Below, in pieces: positions 16,154-24,694 of a stretch of DNA of 44,440 nt. The stretch comes from Chloroflexota bacterium (GTDB lineage: Bacteria; Chloroflexota; Anaerolineae; Promineifilales; Promineifilaceae): assembly GCA_003696605.1 (NCBI GenBank), contig RFGV01000288.1, forward strand, positions 1-44,440, in the 5' to 3' direction. The position numbers and the translations under genes are program-made. Positions within the stretch are counted from its first letter, which is position 1, and each line of letters opens with the position of its first letter. Below the pieces are notes generated by a model, which worked only from the letters and a program-made list of their open reading frames with translations, was not told where the DNA came from and ran no database searches.

Positions 16154-18151
16154 ATGATTGCAGATATTGGTTATCTTTCGTTACTAATTGCATTCGGATT
16201 GGCGGTGTATTCGGCCGTTTCTGCCTGGTATGGCCATCGCAAAAACGACCTGCGGTGGGTAGAAAGCGCCCGCAACGCCACCATCCTCACCTTTCCACTG
16301 GTAATATTAGCCTGCGGTACATTAGTCATCTCGCTTGTACGCAGCGATTTTTCATTGGAATATGTATGGCGTGTAAGCAGCCGTGACATGCCTACCTACC
16401 TCAAAATCACGGCTCTATGGGGTGGGCAAGCCGGCTCCCTATTATTCTGGAATTTTCTGCTGGCTGCTTTCACCGCTGCCGCTATGGCCCGCAAATGGGA
16501 CCAACAACGGCAATTGATGCCTTATGCATTGGTTGTTGCCAGCATCACACAAATTTTCTTTTTGGGAATCAGCGCCTTTATAGAAAATCCATTTATTCGG
16601 CTAGAAAGCGTGCCCGTTAACGGAAATGGATTGAACCCATTATTGCGACATCCCGGCATGATTATTCACCCCCCGATGCTCTATCTGGGATTCACCGGCT
16701 TTACCATTCCCTATGCATTTGCGATGGCCGCCCTCATCTCTGGTAAACTGGATGATGCCTGGATTCGTACAACCCGCCGCTGGACATTGGTAGCCTGGCT
16801 GTTCCTAAGTTTGGGACTGATTCTCGGCGGGCGCTGGGCGTACGATGTATTGGGTTGGGGTGGCTATTGGGCCTGGGATCCTGTCGAAAATGCATCACTC
16901 ATGCCCTGGCTGTCAGGGACAGCGTTTCTGCATTCAGTTATGATTCAGGAAAAACGAAACATGTTCAAGATGTGGAACATGTTTTTGGTTGTACTGACTT
17001 ATTGCCTGGTTATTTTGGGTACGTTTATTGTACGCAGCGGGGTTATTTCATCGGTGCATTCGTTTGCCCAGTCAGCCATTGGCCCGTTCTTTTTTGGGTT
17101 TATTGGCATTATGCTGGTTTTTTCCACGTACTGGATTATTCGCCGTAAAGATGATCTGCGGAGTAAAAACCATTTGCTTTCGTTTTTATCCCGCGAAGCA
17201 GCATTCTTGTATAACAATTTTCTGATCTTGGCGATTCTGGCTATTGTTTTTCTGTTTACGTACTATCCCATTTTCTCGGAGCTGTTTACGGGAGAAAAGG
17301 GGTTTGTGGGACCAACGGTATATGAACAGGCGCTGGCGCCTTTGTTTGCAGTGTTGGTGTTGTTGATGGGCGTAGCCCCCCTGACGATGTGGTATCGTAC
17401 AAGCCTGAAGCGGCTGGAGATGGGTGTGCGATGGCCAGCGGCAGCAACGGCCGTTTTTGTCCTCGTTCTCTTTGCCTTTGGTATTCGTAGTTGGGGCGCA
17501 TTGGTGGGCTTTGGTATCGTTGGTTTCTCCGCCATCCTCACTTTGCTGGAGTTCTGGAAAGGTACTCACGCCCGCATGCGTAAAGGAGAACCACTCTGGA
17601 CAGCATTCTCCAATCTGTTGGCACGCAATCGTCGCCGATATGGGGGATATTGGATTCACCTGGGCGTTATTGTGATGGGGTTCGGAATTATTGGTGTGGA
17701 GATCTTCCAGCAAGATACGCAAATGCGCTTGCAAGCGGGCGCCTCTCTGCAAATGGGCAATTACGAGATGGTGTTCCAGGGCGCACGGCGGTATGAGGGG
17801 CCAGATGATCTATTGATCACCGAAGCCGCAGTAGATGTGTATGAAAACGGCCGTTTCATCAAAACCATCACACCACGCATCGAATTCTACACCCGTACCG
17901 GCCAAACCATGACCATCCCCAAAGCACGCTCCACTATCACCGAAGACTTCTATGTTCTCATGGTCAACTGGGAGCCCACTTCTGCCAACGCAGCCACCTT
18001 CCGCGTCTTTCTCAACCCGCTCATCAACTGGGTCTGGGCCGGAAGCATTATCTTCATCATTGGCACACTTATTGCTGCCTGGCCAAATCCAATTGACGAA
18101 AAGGCAACCCAAATCATACGTCGGCCTGTGTCCGCACACGCAACAGATTAA
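16154..18151 (+). CDS. ccmF: Haem lyase CcmF
   Basis: The 665-residue polytopic membrane protein has the haem-handling WWD motif in WGGYWAWDPVENASLMPWL (about 236-254), the early LWGGQAGSLLFWNFLL, the P-His motif RHPGMIIHPPMLYLG, and a C-terminal hydrophilic extracytoplasmic domain ending in a last membrane helix (about 625-645). It ligates haem from CcmE to the CXXCH of apocytochromes together with CcmH. It starts at the base after the ccmE stop (TAAATG), so translation is probably coupled. ccmA, ccmB and ccmC are not present in the window. Confidence 0.95.
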   Translation: MIADIGYLSLLIAFGLAVYSAVSAWYGHRKNDLRWVESARNATILTFPLVILACGTLVISLVRSDFSLEYVWRVSSRDMPTYLKITALWGGQAGSLLFWNFLLAAFTAAAMARKWDQQRQLMPYALVVASITQIFFLGISAFIENPFIRLESVPVNGNGLNPLLRHPGMIIHPPMLYLGFTGFTIPYAFAMAALISGKLDDAWIRTTRRWTLVAWLFLSLGLILGGRWAYDVLGWGGYWAWDPVENASLMPWLSGTAFLHSVMIQEKRNMFKMWNMFLVVLTYCLVILGTFIVRSGVISSVHSFAQSAIGPFFFGFIGIMLVFSTYWIIRRKDDLRSKNHLLSFLSREAAFLYNNFLILAILAIVFLFTYYPIFSELFTGEKGFVGPTVYEQALAPLFAVLVLLMGVAPLTMWYRTSLKRLEMGVRWPAAATAVFVLVLFAFGIRSWGALVGFGIVGFSAILTLLEFWKGTHARMRKGEPLWTAFSNLLARNRRRYGGYWIHLGVIVMGFGIIGVEIFQQDTQMRLQAGASLQMGNYEMVFQGARRYEGPDDLLITEAAVDVYENGRFIKTITPRIEFYTRTGQTMTIPKARSTITEDFYVLMVNWEPTSANAATFRVFLNPLINWVWAGSIIFIIGTLIAAWPNPIDEKATQIIRRPVSAHATD

Positions 18152-18166
18152 AAACAGGTGATGGCT

Positions 18167-18676
18167 ATGAAAAAATCATCTCTACTGGTTACCTTTGTTA
18201 TGCTTCTCCTGATTACCCTGCCGGTCTATGGTCAGAACCGTCAGGTAAGCGACGATGAAGTAAATGCTGTCGCCAAAAAGCTATACTGCCCTGTCTGCGA
18301 AAGCACACCACTAGATGTTTGCCCAACGCAAGCCTGTGCTGATTGGCGCGAATTGATTCGTACGCAACTCAGCGAGGGTAAAACTGAAGAAGAGATCCTG
18401 GCTTATTTCGCCCAGCAATATGGTGATGGGGTGTTGGCCGAACCACCCAGAAGAGGTTTTGGCCTTCTCCTGTGGCTCTTTCCAATAGTCGCTATTGTGC
18501 TGGGTGGGATATTCTTTAGCCGATATATGGCCAGTTTGCGAGAAACGGCCGTTTCCGAGCCCGTTCCCCCACCCTCAACAATTATTATGTCAACCATCAA
18601 AACACTCACCCCAGAACAACCCACCAATGATCCCTACATCACCCGTGTAGAAGAAGAACTCAAAAAACTGGACTGA
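18167..18676 (+). CDS. ccmH: CcmH-like thiol oxidoreductase
   Basis: With the ATG at 18167 (AGGTG upstream; GTG 18158 and ATG 18161 are less likely) the product has 169 residues. A signal peptide (1-22) is followed by the CcmH domain with the redox pair in KKLYCPVCEST (Cys41, Cys44) and then two extra Cys in DVCPTQACADWRE. The amphipathic helix GKTEEEILAYFAQQYGDGVL is typical of the family. A membrane helix (about 102-122) and a short cytoplasmic tail complete it. It keeps the apocytochrome CXXCH reduced. It lies 15 nt after ccmF. Confidence 0.92.
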   Translation: MKKSSLLVTFVMLLLITLPVYGQNRQVSDDEVNAVAKKLYCPVCESTPLDVCPTQACADWRELIRTQLSEGKTEEEILAYFAQQYGDGVLAEPPRRGFGLLLWLFPIVAIVLGGIFFSRYMASLRETAVSEPVPPPSTIIMSTIKTLTPEQPTNDPYITRVEEELKKLD

Positions 18677-18694
18677 GGATTAGCATATAAAACC

Positions 18695-19276
18695 ATGACC
18701 GAAACCATTCAAACAACCACATCAGAAAAAAAGCAAACCATCCGCTGGAGCACACTGCTTATCTGGGCCATTGTCTTAGGCCTAATTGCCACACTGGGCT
18801 GGGCACTGCTCAATACCAACGCTCCCCGTCCCGAAGCAGGCAAGCCAGCCCCAGACTTCTCCATGCAATTTTTTGATGAGTATCGCTGGCAAGAAAAACC
18901 GGTTGCCAACCTCTCTGACATGCGTGGCAATATCATTGTCATGAACTTTTGGGCATCCTGGTGCGTAGAATGCCGCCTGGAAGCAGAGTTACTCGAAAAT
19001 ACCTGGCGCAAATATCAAGACCAGGGCGTCATCTTTTTGGGCATTGATTATGTAGATGCCGAACCGAACGCCCTGGCTTACCTGAAGGAATACGACGTTA
19101 CTTACCCGAATGCACCAGACCTGGGAACCGATATTGCGCGACAATACCACATTACCGGTGTACCAGAAACCTTTATCATTGACAGAGATGGCACAATCGC
19201 CCATGTGCAAATTGGTCCTATCAACGCCGCCACACTGGAAGGGGTGTTGGGAAAACTGCTCGCACAAAATAACTGA
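18695..19276 (+). CDS. Thioredoxin-like CcmG/ResA protein
   Basis: The 193-residue protein has a membrane anchor (about 21-40) and a thioredoxin fold: PAPDFSMQFFDE, IIVMNFWASWCVECRLEAELL with the redox pair Cys90-Val-Glu-Cys93, and the cis-Pro loop ITGVPETFIIDRDG. This is the membrane-tethered extracytoplasmic reductant for CcmH/apocytochrome c (CcmG/DsbE/ResA). The ribosome site is weak and distant (GAGGATTAG about 15 nt before the ATG), so translation may depend on coupling to ccmH, 18 nt upstream. Confidence 0.92.
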   Translation: MTETIQTTTSEKKQTIRWSTLLIWAIVLGLIATLGWALLNTNAPRPEAGKPAPDFSMQFFDEYRWQEKPVANLSDMRGNIIVMNFWASWCVECRLEAELLENTWRKYQDQGVIFLGIDYVDAEPNALAYLKEYDVTYPNAPDLGTDIARQYHITGVPETFIIDRDGTIAHVQIGPINAATLEGVLGKLLAQNN

Positions 19277-19300
19277 AACTAAACACGGATAAAACTCATT

Positions 19301-19756
19301 ATGACTGCTGGATCAATCCTTATTGGCATTTCCATTCTTGTCCTGACAGCACTGTTCGTTGCCCGGCCGTTTCTAATCGCCACTCGCAACCAGTCCATTC
19401 CTTTTCAAAACGCCCGTCACCAATTACAAGCCCAAAAAGAGGCTTTGTTGGTACAAATCCATCAACTCGATTTTGACTACGAAACTGGCAAAATTCCGCC
19501 CGAAGTCTATCAACCACAACGCACCCAACTGGTCAATGCGGCAGCCAATATCTTGCGGCAGCTAGACCAACTAACCGAAACCAACAAAGACCTTGTGGCC
19601 CAAATCGAAGCAGCGATTGCTCAAATACGGCAATCTCGTCCTAAACCAACGGCCGTTTCCACTCGTACACTTGCCTACTGCCCACAATGTGGCCAACCAG
19701 TGGAAACCGGCGACAAATTCTGTGCCGCTTGCGGCCATAAACTCCATTCCAACTAA
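19301..19756 (+). CDS. CcmI-like membrane protein with C-terminal zinc ribbon
   Basis: In this 151-residue protein, an N-terminal membrane helix (about 5-24) is followed by a long charged helix with the CcmI-like phrase LVQIHQLDFDYETGKIPPEVYQPQR (about 49-74). A short linker leads to a C-terminal zinc ribbon C-P-Q-C ... C-A-A-C (residues 127-145). CcmI helps present apocytochromes to CcmF/H. The zinc ribbon is not part of classical CcmI, so the exact role is open. It lies 24 nt after the ccmG-like gene. Confidence 0.75.
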   Translation: MTAGSILIGISILVLTALFVARPFLIATRNQSIPFQNARHQLQAQKEALLVQIHQLDFDYETGKIPPEVYQPQRTQLVNAAANILRQLDQLTETNKDLVAQIEAAIAQIRQSRPKPTAVSTRTLAYCPQCGQPVETGDKFCAACGHKLHSN

Positions 19757-19771
19757 TACCAGACAGGAAAG

Positions 19772-21607
19772 ATGAAAAAATATTCCAAATTTTGGCACTT
19801 CACCAGCAGGCTCTTGCCTGCCCTGCTCATCATGTTCATACTCATGCTTGGTCTGTGGCAAACCAGACAAACAGCCGCCCAGACAGACAGTTTACCTGCT
19901 TCCCCTCCCAACGCCGAGCGGGGGCTGGAAATTTATGCAGCACGCTGCGCCAATTGCCACGGCCCCACTGGCGGTGGCGATGGCGAGCTGGCGACCAATT
20001 TACCTAATCCACCAATTGCATTTTCCGAGCCAGGCTATCGAAATACGGCCGTTCCTGCCCTACTCTTCGAAACCATCACCAACGGCCGTATAGACAAAGG
20101 CATGCCCCCCTTCGGCCCGGCCAGCAGCAACCCACTTTCCGATACAGACCGTTGGGACCTGGTAGCCGCCATCTTCAGCCTGGCCACCCCACCTGAGGTT
20201 ATCGCCACTGGCGAAACTATCTACCAAAACAGTTGTGCCGATTGCCACGGAACAACCGGACTGGGTGATGGCCCTGAGGCTACCAACCAACCAGCCCCAC
20301 CCACCAACCTGGCTGACTTCAGCTACTGGCTTAGTCGTAACAATGAACTGGTCATTAGCAAGCTGGATGCAGCCGAAATTCCAGCCCACTCCTTTACCCT
20401 CACTGAAGATGAACAACAAGCCGTCGTAGATTATGCCCGCACGCTTAGCTACAACTACCGTGATCCCCTCGCCCCTGTCGAACCAATTACCGACGGCATA
20501 ATCAGCGGACAGGTTGTCAATGGCACAACTGGCACACCAATTACCGAAGGGGTGGTGCTGTTACGGGCATTTACCATTGAGCTCCAGCCTTCGCTAGCAC
20601 TGACCACAACCCTAACGACTAACGGCCGTTTCCAGTTCGAGTTGCCCCCAGTCCCTCCCGATCTGGTTTATCTCACCAGCTTCATCTATAACGACATCAG
20701 CTTCAGTAGCCAGGTGGGACAAATTAGCCGTAACATGCCTGAACTATCCTTGCCCATTACTGTGTACGAAACAACCACCGATCCACAGACAATACAAATT
20801 GACCAGATGCACCTGGTACTTGACTTTATAGAAGATCGGGTGCGTGTGTCAGAGTTATACGCATTTACCAATGATGGCACGGCCGTTTTCGTGGGCGAAA
20901 CTGGCAACCCAAATAACGGTACAGTCAACATTCTGCTACCAGCCAACGCCACCAATGTCACTTTTCAGCGATCACTTGGCTCCCTTAATTCCTTCCTCCC
21001 CGCCAATGAAGTTATCCAAACAGAAATCGGCTGGGCGGATGTAATACCAGTACGCCCCAACAGTACACTCAACTTGTTGGTGCAATATGAGCTCCCCTAC
21101 CGTGATGGCCTGACAATTGCGCATCCGGTGCAATACCCGGTTAGCACAGCCACGGCCGTTATGCTGGATGTAGGCGTGCGTATTGCTGAAGGGGAATGGA
21201 TCAGTCAGGGTGTGCGGGAAACTGAAAGCGGGATATTTTTGAACTATGCCCGTGGTGGTTTAGTCGCTGGCGACTCATTACGATTGCAGTTAAACGGCCG
21301 TCCTCGCATTGTATTCGATGCTTCCGGCAATGCCCTGGCTGCCCGCAATGAAAATACGGAACTATTTATTGGAGCCGGTACATTATTGCTTACCCTGGGC
21401 GTAGTGGGGTATCTGGTACAAAACTGGCGCAAAACGGCCGTTGTAACCCACCAGCAAGACATACAACACCTGCTGGAAGAAATTGCCCGTTTGGATGATG
21501 CCTATGAATCAGGCGCACTGCATGAAGACGACTACACGCAGCAACGCCGCAGACTTCTCGATCAGGTTATCAACCTGTGGCCACATGAACAAAAACAAGT
21601 AGATTGA
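19772..21607 (+). CDS. Membrane-bound dihaem cytochrome c with carboxypeptidase-regulatory-like domain
   Basis: The 611 residues contain a signal peptide or anchor (12-36), a first cytochrome c domain with CANCH (59-63) and Met111 as likely axial ligand (KGMPPFG), and a second with CADCH (155-159). At the second domain the expected Met position reads EIPAHSF, so that haem may have a different sixth ligand. A beta domain (about 246-330, GIISGQVVNGTTGTPITEGVV) resembles carboxypeptidase-regulatory/CNA-B modules. A long beta-rich region, a membrane helix (about 527-545) and a cytoplasmic helix EEIARLDDAYESGALHEDDYTQQRR follow. The last helix echoes the CcmI-like phrase of the previous gene. It is the last gene of the ccm operon and probably a client of the machinery. 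Confidence 0.88.
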   Translation: MKKYSKFWHFTSRLLPALLIMFILMLGLWQTRQTAAQTDSLPASPPNAERGLEIYAARCANCHGPTGGGDGELATNLPNPPIAFSEPGYRNTAVPALLFETITNGRIDKGMPPFGPASSNPLSDTDRWDLVAAIFSLATPPEVIATGETIYQNSCADCHGTTGLGDGPEATNQPAPPTNLADFSYWLSRNNELVISKLDAAEIPAHSFTLTEDEQQAVVDYARTLSYNYRDPLAPVEPITDGIISGQVVNGTTGTPITEGVVLLRAFTIELQPSLALTTTLTTNGRFQFELPPVPPDLVYLTSFIYNDISFSSQVGQISRNMPELSLPITVYETTTDPQTIQIDQMHLVLDFIEDRVRVSELYAFTNDGTAVFVGETGNPNNGTVNILLPANATNVTFQRSLGSLNSFLPANEVIQTEIGWADVIPVRPNSTLNLLVQYELPYRDGLTIAHPVQYPVSTATAVMLDVGVRIAEGEWISQGVRETESGIFLNYARGGLVAGDSLRLQLNGRPRIVFDASGNALAARNENTELFIGAGTLLLTLGVVGYLVQNWRKTAVVTHQQDIQHLLEEIARLDDAYESGALHEDDYTQQRRRLLDQVINLWPHEQKQVD

Positions 21608-21661
21608 CCCTCAAACGGCCGTTTTCCAAATCCGCAATCACGGTAAAATACACCAGACAGT

Positions 21662-21693
21662 AGGGCAGCGGGCAACAGTACCCTTGCTGCCCT
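21662..21693 (+). terminator. Stem-loop after the ccm operon, no U-tract
   Basis: AGGGCAGC (21662-21669) pairs with GCTGCCCT (21686-21693), and GGG (21670-21672) pairs with CCC (21681-21683) across a small bulge. The stem is strong but GCTAAAACCC follows, with no T-run. It could end or protect the ccm mRNA. Confidence 0.45.
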
Positions 21694-21728
21694 GCTAAAA
21701 CCCATAACAACACCAAAAGGGCAGATTC

Positions 21729-22067
21729 ATGTTCAAATTTGTCACAATCTACCGGCGTGTCGATGATGAAAACGCACTGGAAACTTTTTTTTCACACACA
21801 CATTTGCCACTGGCAGAACAATTGCCGGGCTTGCTCAAAACAGAAGTAGCCCGCATTACTGGCAAACCCGGCGGGGAATCACGTTTTCACCTTATGTATG
21901 AGCTTTATTTTGCGGATGAGGATAGTTTTAATCGGGCGCTGATTTCCCCAGCCGGGCAGGAACTCATGGCAGCCCTGAAACAGTGGTGGGATGCCCGTCT
22001 GATTACCTGGTTCTATACCCACACTTACGAAGAGGAACGGCCGTTACCAGAAGACGAAGAGGAGTGA
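21729..22067 (+). CDS. EthD-family dimeric alpha/beta-barrel protein
   Basis: The 112-residue protein starts MFKFVTIYRRVDDENALETFFSHTHLPLAEQLPGLLKTEV. The continuation FHLMYELYFADEDSFNRALISPAGQELMAAL is the EthD/TIGR02118 ferredoxin-like pattern, with the H-x-P at about 24-27. Members are small dimeric proteins of uncertain chemistry. The C-terminus is acidic (EEERPLPEDEEE). It stands alone after the ccm-operon stem-loop and converges with the Kelch gene, 7 nt away. The ribosome site is weak. Confidence 0.78.
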   Translation: MFKFVTIYRRVDDENALETFFSHTHLPLAEQLPGLLKTEVARITGKPGGESRFHLMYELYFADEDSFNRALISPAGQELMAALKQWWDARLITWFYTHTYEEERPLPEDEEE

Positions 22068-22074
22068 GCCGGTT

Positions 22075-23451
22075 CTACTCACCGCCCCCGCTGCCACCTG
22101 AGGCTGCCGGAATAAACGTCTGATAAACCAGTGGCCGATATACAAAATTGTCTGCCACCAACTCTTCACCACGCCGCCCCCCCAGCACATAAATTTGGGT
22201 TTCCACAATTGCCACCCCCAACTGTGCCCATGCCGGGACTTCTTGTAGCATGGGTGTGTTCACCACTTGCCAGGTTTCCGTTGTCGGGTCGTAGAATTCG
22301 CTGAAAGAAACGGCCGTTTCTGGTGTCATGCCGCCACCAAACACATATAGTTTATTCAATAAAACCGTCGCCCCCGCACCAGCTCGCGCCTGCAACATTG
22401 GCGGACAACTCACCCATACTTCCGCTGTCACATCATAATAATGACAACTATCCAATTCATCCTCGCCATCAAAGCCCCCCACCACATACAACTGCCCGGC
22501 TACCGCTGCACCAGCGGCAAAAACTCGCGGCTGAGGCATACGCTCTATTGGGCGCCAGCTATCCGCTCCCGGATCATACACAAATGCTGTATCCAAATAT
22601 TGAGTACCATCCCAGCCACCAAATAGATACAAAAAGCTGCCATCTGAAATGGCCAACCCGCCGGCAATCGGTTGCGGCAATGCAGTAACCGGTCGCCATG
22701 CGTTATTTGCCGGACTATACACCTCAACCACGCTGGTTGGTTGCCCATCGGCAGTGCGACCACCTGGTACATAGATTTCGCCAAACAAAACGGCCGCTGT
22801 AGCGTCGGTAACAGGCGTCGGTTTTGCCGTACCGGCTTGCCAGGTGTGAGTGGTCGTATCGTAAATGCTCACCGCATTCGTAATACCAGCAGTTGTTTGC
22901 CCCCCAATTTCATACACTCGCAAGCCAACGGCCGTTACGGCCATACCATATCGTCCTTCAGGCAAGGGGCGTTCCTGAAACCAACGGGTATCGCCAATCT
23001 GGCGTGTACTGAACGGCTCTGGCGTTGGTGTGTTATTTAACGCCTGCATACGAATAAGGCTAACAATAAGAATACCCACAACCACGACCCCGATGATGAG
23101 AAGAAATCGTTGATAGGGAAACGAAGCGGTTTGGGATTCGGCCGTTTTTGATGCATCTGGCCTAAAGGTCGTATCAGACGCCACCCCCAGAGATTCATCA
23201 TCAGGTTGGGCGTCGGCAGAAACGGCCGTGTCCTGCCCAGGCATCTCCAACACCCCCTGTTGCAACGCCAGGCGCATCGCCTCCGTGCGCGAACTTGCCC
23301 CCAGCTTTACATACACATTTCGCAAATGCACCTTCACCGTATTTTGGCTAATAGAAAGTGCCTGCGCGATTTCCTTATTGGAGGCCCCCTGCGCTACGTG
23401 ACGTAAAACTTCCAGCTCCCTTTCACTCAGTGCTTCACCAAATTCAGCCAT
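22075..23451 (-). CDS. LuxR-type HTH, transmembrane helix and Kelch repeats in one protein
   Basis: This 458-residue protein has an unusual order. Residues 5-65 are a LuxR/FixJ HTH (LSERELEVLRHVAQGASNKE, then TVKVHLRNVYVKLGASSRTE). A Ser/Asp-rich linker is followed by one membrane helix (116-134). Residues of about 160-445 form five or six Kelch repeats (YEIGGQT, YVPGGRT, YLFGGWDG, YVVGGFDGED, YVFGGGM, YVLGGRRGEE). The HTH should be cytoplasmic and the propeller outside, suggesting a membrane-tethered transcription factor that senses an external ligand. The start at 23449-23451 has no ribosome site, and TATAAT ends 8 nt before it, so the mRNA may be leaderless. A C-terminal SGGSGGGE tail follows. 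Confidence 0.85.
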   Translation of the reverse strand: MAEFGEALSERELEVLRHVAQGASNKEIAQALSISQNTVKVHLRNVYVKLGASSRTEAMRLALQQGVLEMPGQDTAVSADAQPDDESLGVASDTTFRPDASKTAESQTASFPYQRFLLIIGVVVVGILIVSLIRMQALNNTPTPEPFSTRQIGDTRWFQERPLPEGRYGMAVTAVGLRVYEIGGQTTAGITNAVSIYDTTTHTWQAGTAKPTPVTDATAAVLFGEIYVPGGRTADGQPTSVVEVYSPANNAWRPVTALPQPIAGGLAISDGSFLYLFGGWDGTQYLDTAFVYDPGADSWRPIERMPQPRVFAAGAAVAGQLYVVGGFDGEDELDSCHYYDVTAEVWVSCPPMLQARAGAGATVLLNKLYVFGGGMTPETAVSFSEFYDPTTETWQVVNTPMLQEVPAWAQLGVAIVETQIYVLGGRRGEELVADNFVYRPLVYQTFIPAASGGSGGGE

Positions 23452-23459
23452 CGAAACAG

Positions 23460-23465
23460 ATTATA
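23460..23465 (-). promoter_or_regulatory. TATAAT just before the LuxR-Kelch start codon
   Basis: A perfect -10 hexamer on the minus strand ends 8 nt before the ATG of the LuxR-Kelch gene. No convincing -35 is visible. If used, transcription would begin at or within a few bases of the start codon. Confidence 0.4.
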
Positions 23466-23515
23466 ACCCCAAAACCAAGACCTACCTTTCAATCCATTCA
23501 ACAATTCAAAATATC

Positions 23516-24610
23516 TTAAGGACGTGGTGTCGCTGTGGGTGTAAAAGAGGGCAAAGGCAAAGAAAATGTATTGGTAATGCCTTGCGTGCCTGTAATTGGC
23601 TCCGTCCCCTCAGGAATAACCGGCGTCGGGGTGGCCAGCAAACATTGCTCCTGGGCTTCTGTCAGCTTCTGGCCTAATGCTACCGAATTCCCGTATTGCT
23701 GAGCTTCGGTATAAAACGCTTCTGCCTGACACCAATCCTGAGCCACAGCATACTGGTCAGCCAGATTCACCAAAACTTCAAATAACCGGTCACAGGCAGA
23801 TTGATAAAATGGTGCAGCCAGGCATAAATCACGAAAATAGAAAGCTGCCGCTCCCCAATTAACGCCCCAAAACGCCAACCCTTGTAAATAAAGGTCAGCC
23901 CAAATGCGGTAATCTTCTACAGATTGGGGCAAATCGCCCAATTGTTCTGCCTGTTCCAGATAAAAAAGACCCAATTCAACACGTTCGGTATTTACTAACT
24001 CTAAACCCAGGCTGATATAAGCATCATAAAGCATCTGGTCAGTCTTGTGCCGTTCGTAGTTGGGCAATTGGCGCTGAAAGGTTATCAGAGCTTTGATAGC
24101 ATCTTCCCATGCTTCAGCTGTCATCAGCTCTTCGATGCGGGCAAGTTCGGTGGCTGGGTCGCCAATGGGACCGGGTGTCACAGTAGGGACAGGTGTTGCC
24201 GTGGGTTTGGTAGGCGTTGGTGTGATGTCAGGTTCTGGCGTAACGGCCGTTTCCATTGCCGCCAGCACCTGTTCTTGTAAAGCCAAGGCATCCACATTAT
24301 CCGGGTCTCGCTCCAGAACCCATTCCAACCGTCGTAACGCCAGCACATAATTCCCCTTACCCGCATCTTCACGGGCCAGTACAACCTGACGCGCCAGTTG
24401 TTGTGCCAGCTGGGTTTGTTGTTTTTCCTGCAAGGCAGCTTGCCCGGCCTGCCAGCCCAAATAAGCGACCAAAAAGTACCAGCCCAACAAAGCAGAAATC
24501 ACCACCAGCAACAACCCCAAACGCCGCAACCAGCGACGCGAACGCCTGGGGAAAACGGCCGATTCCCTCCCTGTCTCATTCAACTCTCTACCTGTCTCAA
24601 CTTCACTCAT
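23516..24610 (-). CDS. Membrane protein with TPR-like repeats and Thr/Pro linkers
   Basis: The 364 residues have a cytoplasmic, Arg-rich N-terminus, one membrane helix (about 31-50), a helical TPR-like hairpin (GNYVLALRRLEWVLERDPDNVDAL, about 85-110), a Thr/Pro linker (TPTPTKPTATPVPTVTPGP), then more TPR-like helices (WEDAIKALITFQRQLPNYERH; ELGLFYLEQAEQLGD; WCQAEAFYTEAQQYG) and a Thr/Pro-rich tail. It probably faces outward. It is encoded 64 nt upstream of the LuxR-Kelch gene on the same strand and could be its partner. The function is unknown. The start has no obvious strong ribosome site. Confidence 0.72.
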   Translation of the reverse strand: MSEVETGRELNETGRESAVFPRRSRRWLRRLGLLLVVISALLGWYFLVAYLGWQAGQAALQEKQQTQLAQQLARQVVLAREDAGKGNYVLALRRLEWVLERDPDNVDALALQEQVLAAMETAVTPEPDITPTPTKPTATPVPTVTPGPIGDPATELARIEELMTAEAWEDAIKALITFQRQLPNYERHKTDQMLYDAYISLGLELVNTERVELGLFYLEQAEQLGDLPQSVEDYRIWADLYLQGLAFWGVNWGAAAFYFRDLCLAAPFYQSACDRLFEVLVNLADQYAVAQDWCQAEAFYTEAQQYGNSVALGQKLTEAQEQCLLATPTPVIPEGTEPITGTQGITNTFSLPLPSFTPTATPRP

Positions 24611-24694
24611 ACCAAAACACTCAACCCGAAGCAGAAAATAGCCCCTTCAATATACAGGCAACCAGTATAGGCAACCATCCACGATAGTATAACT

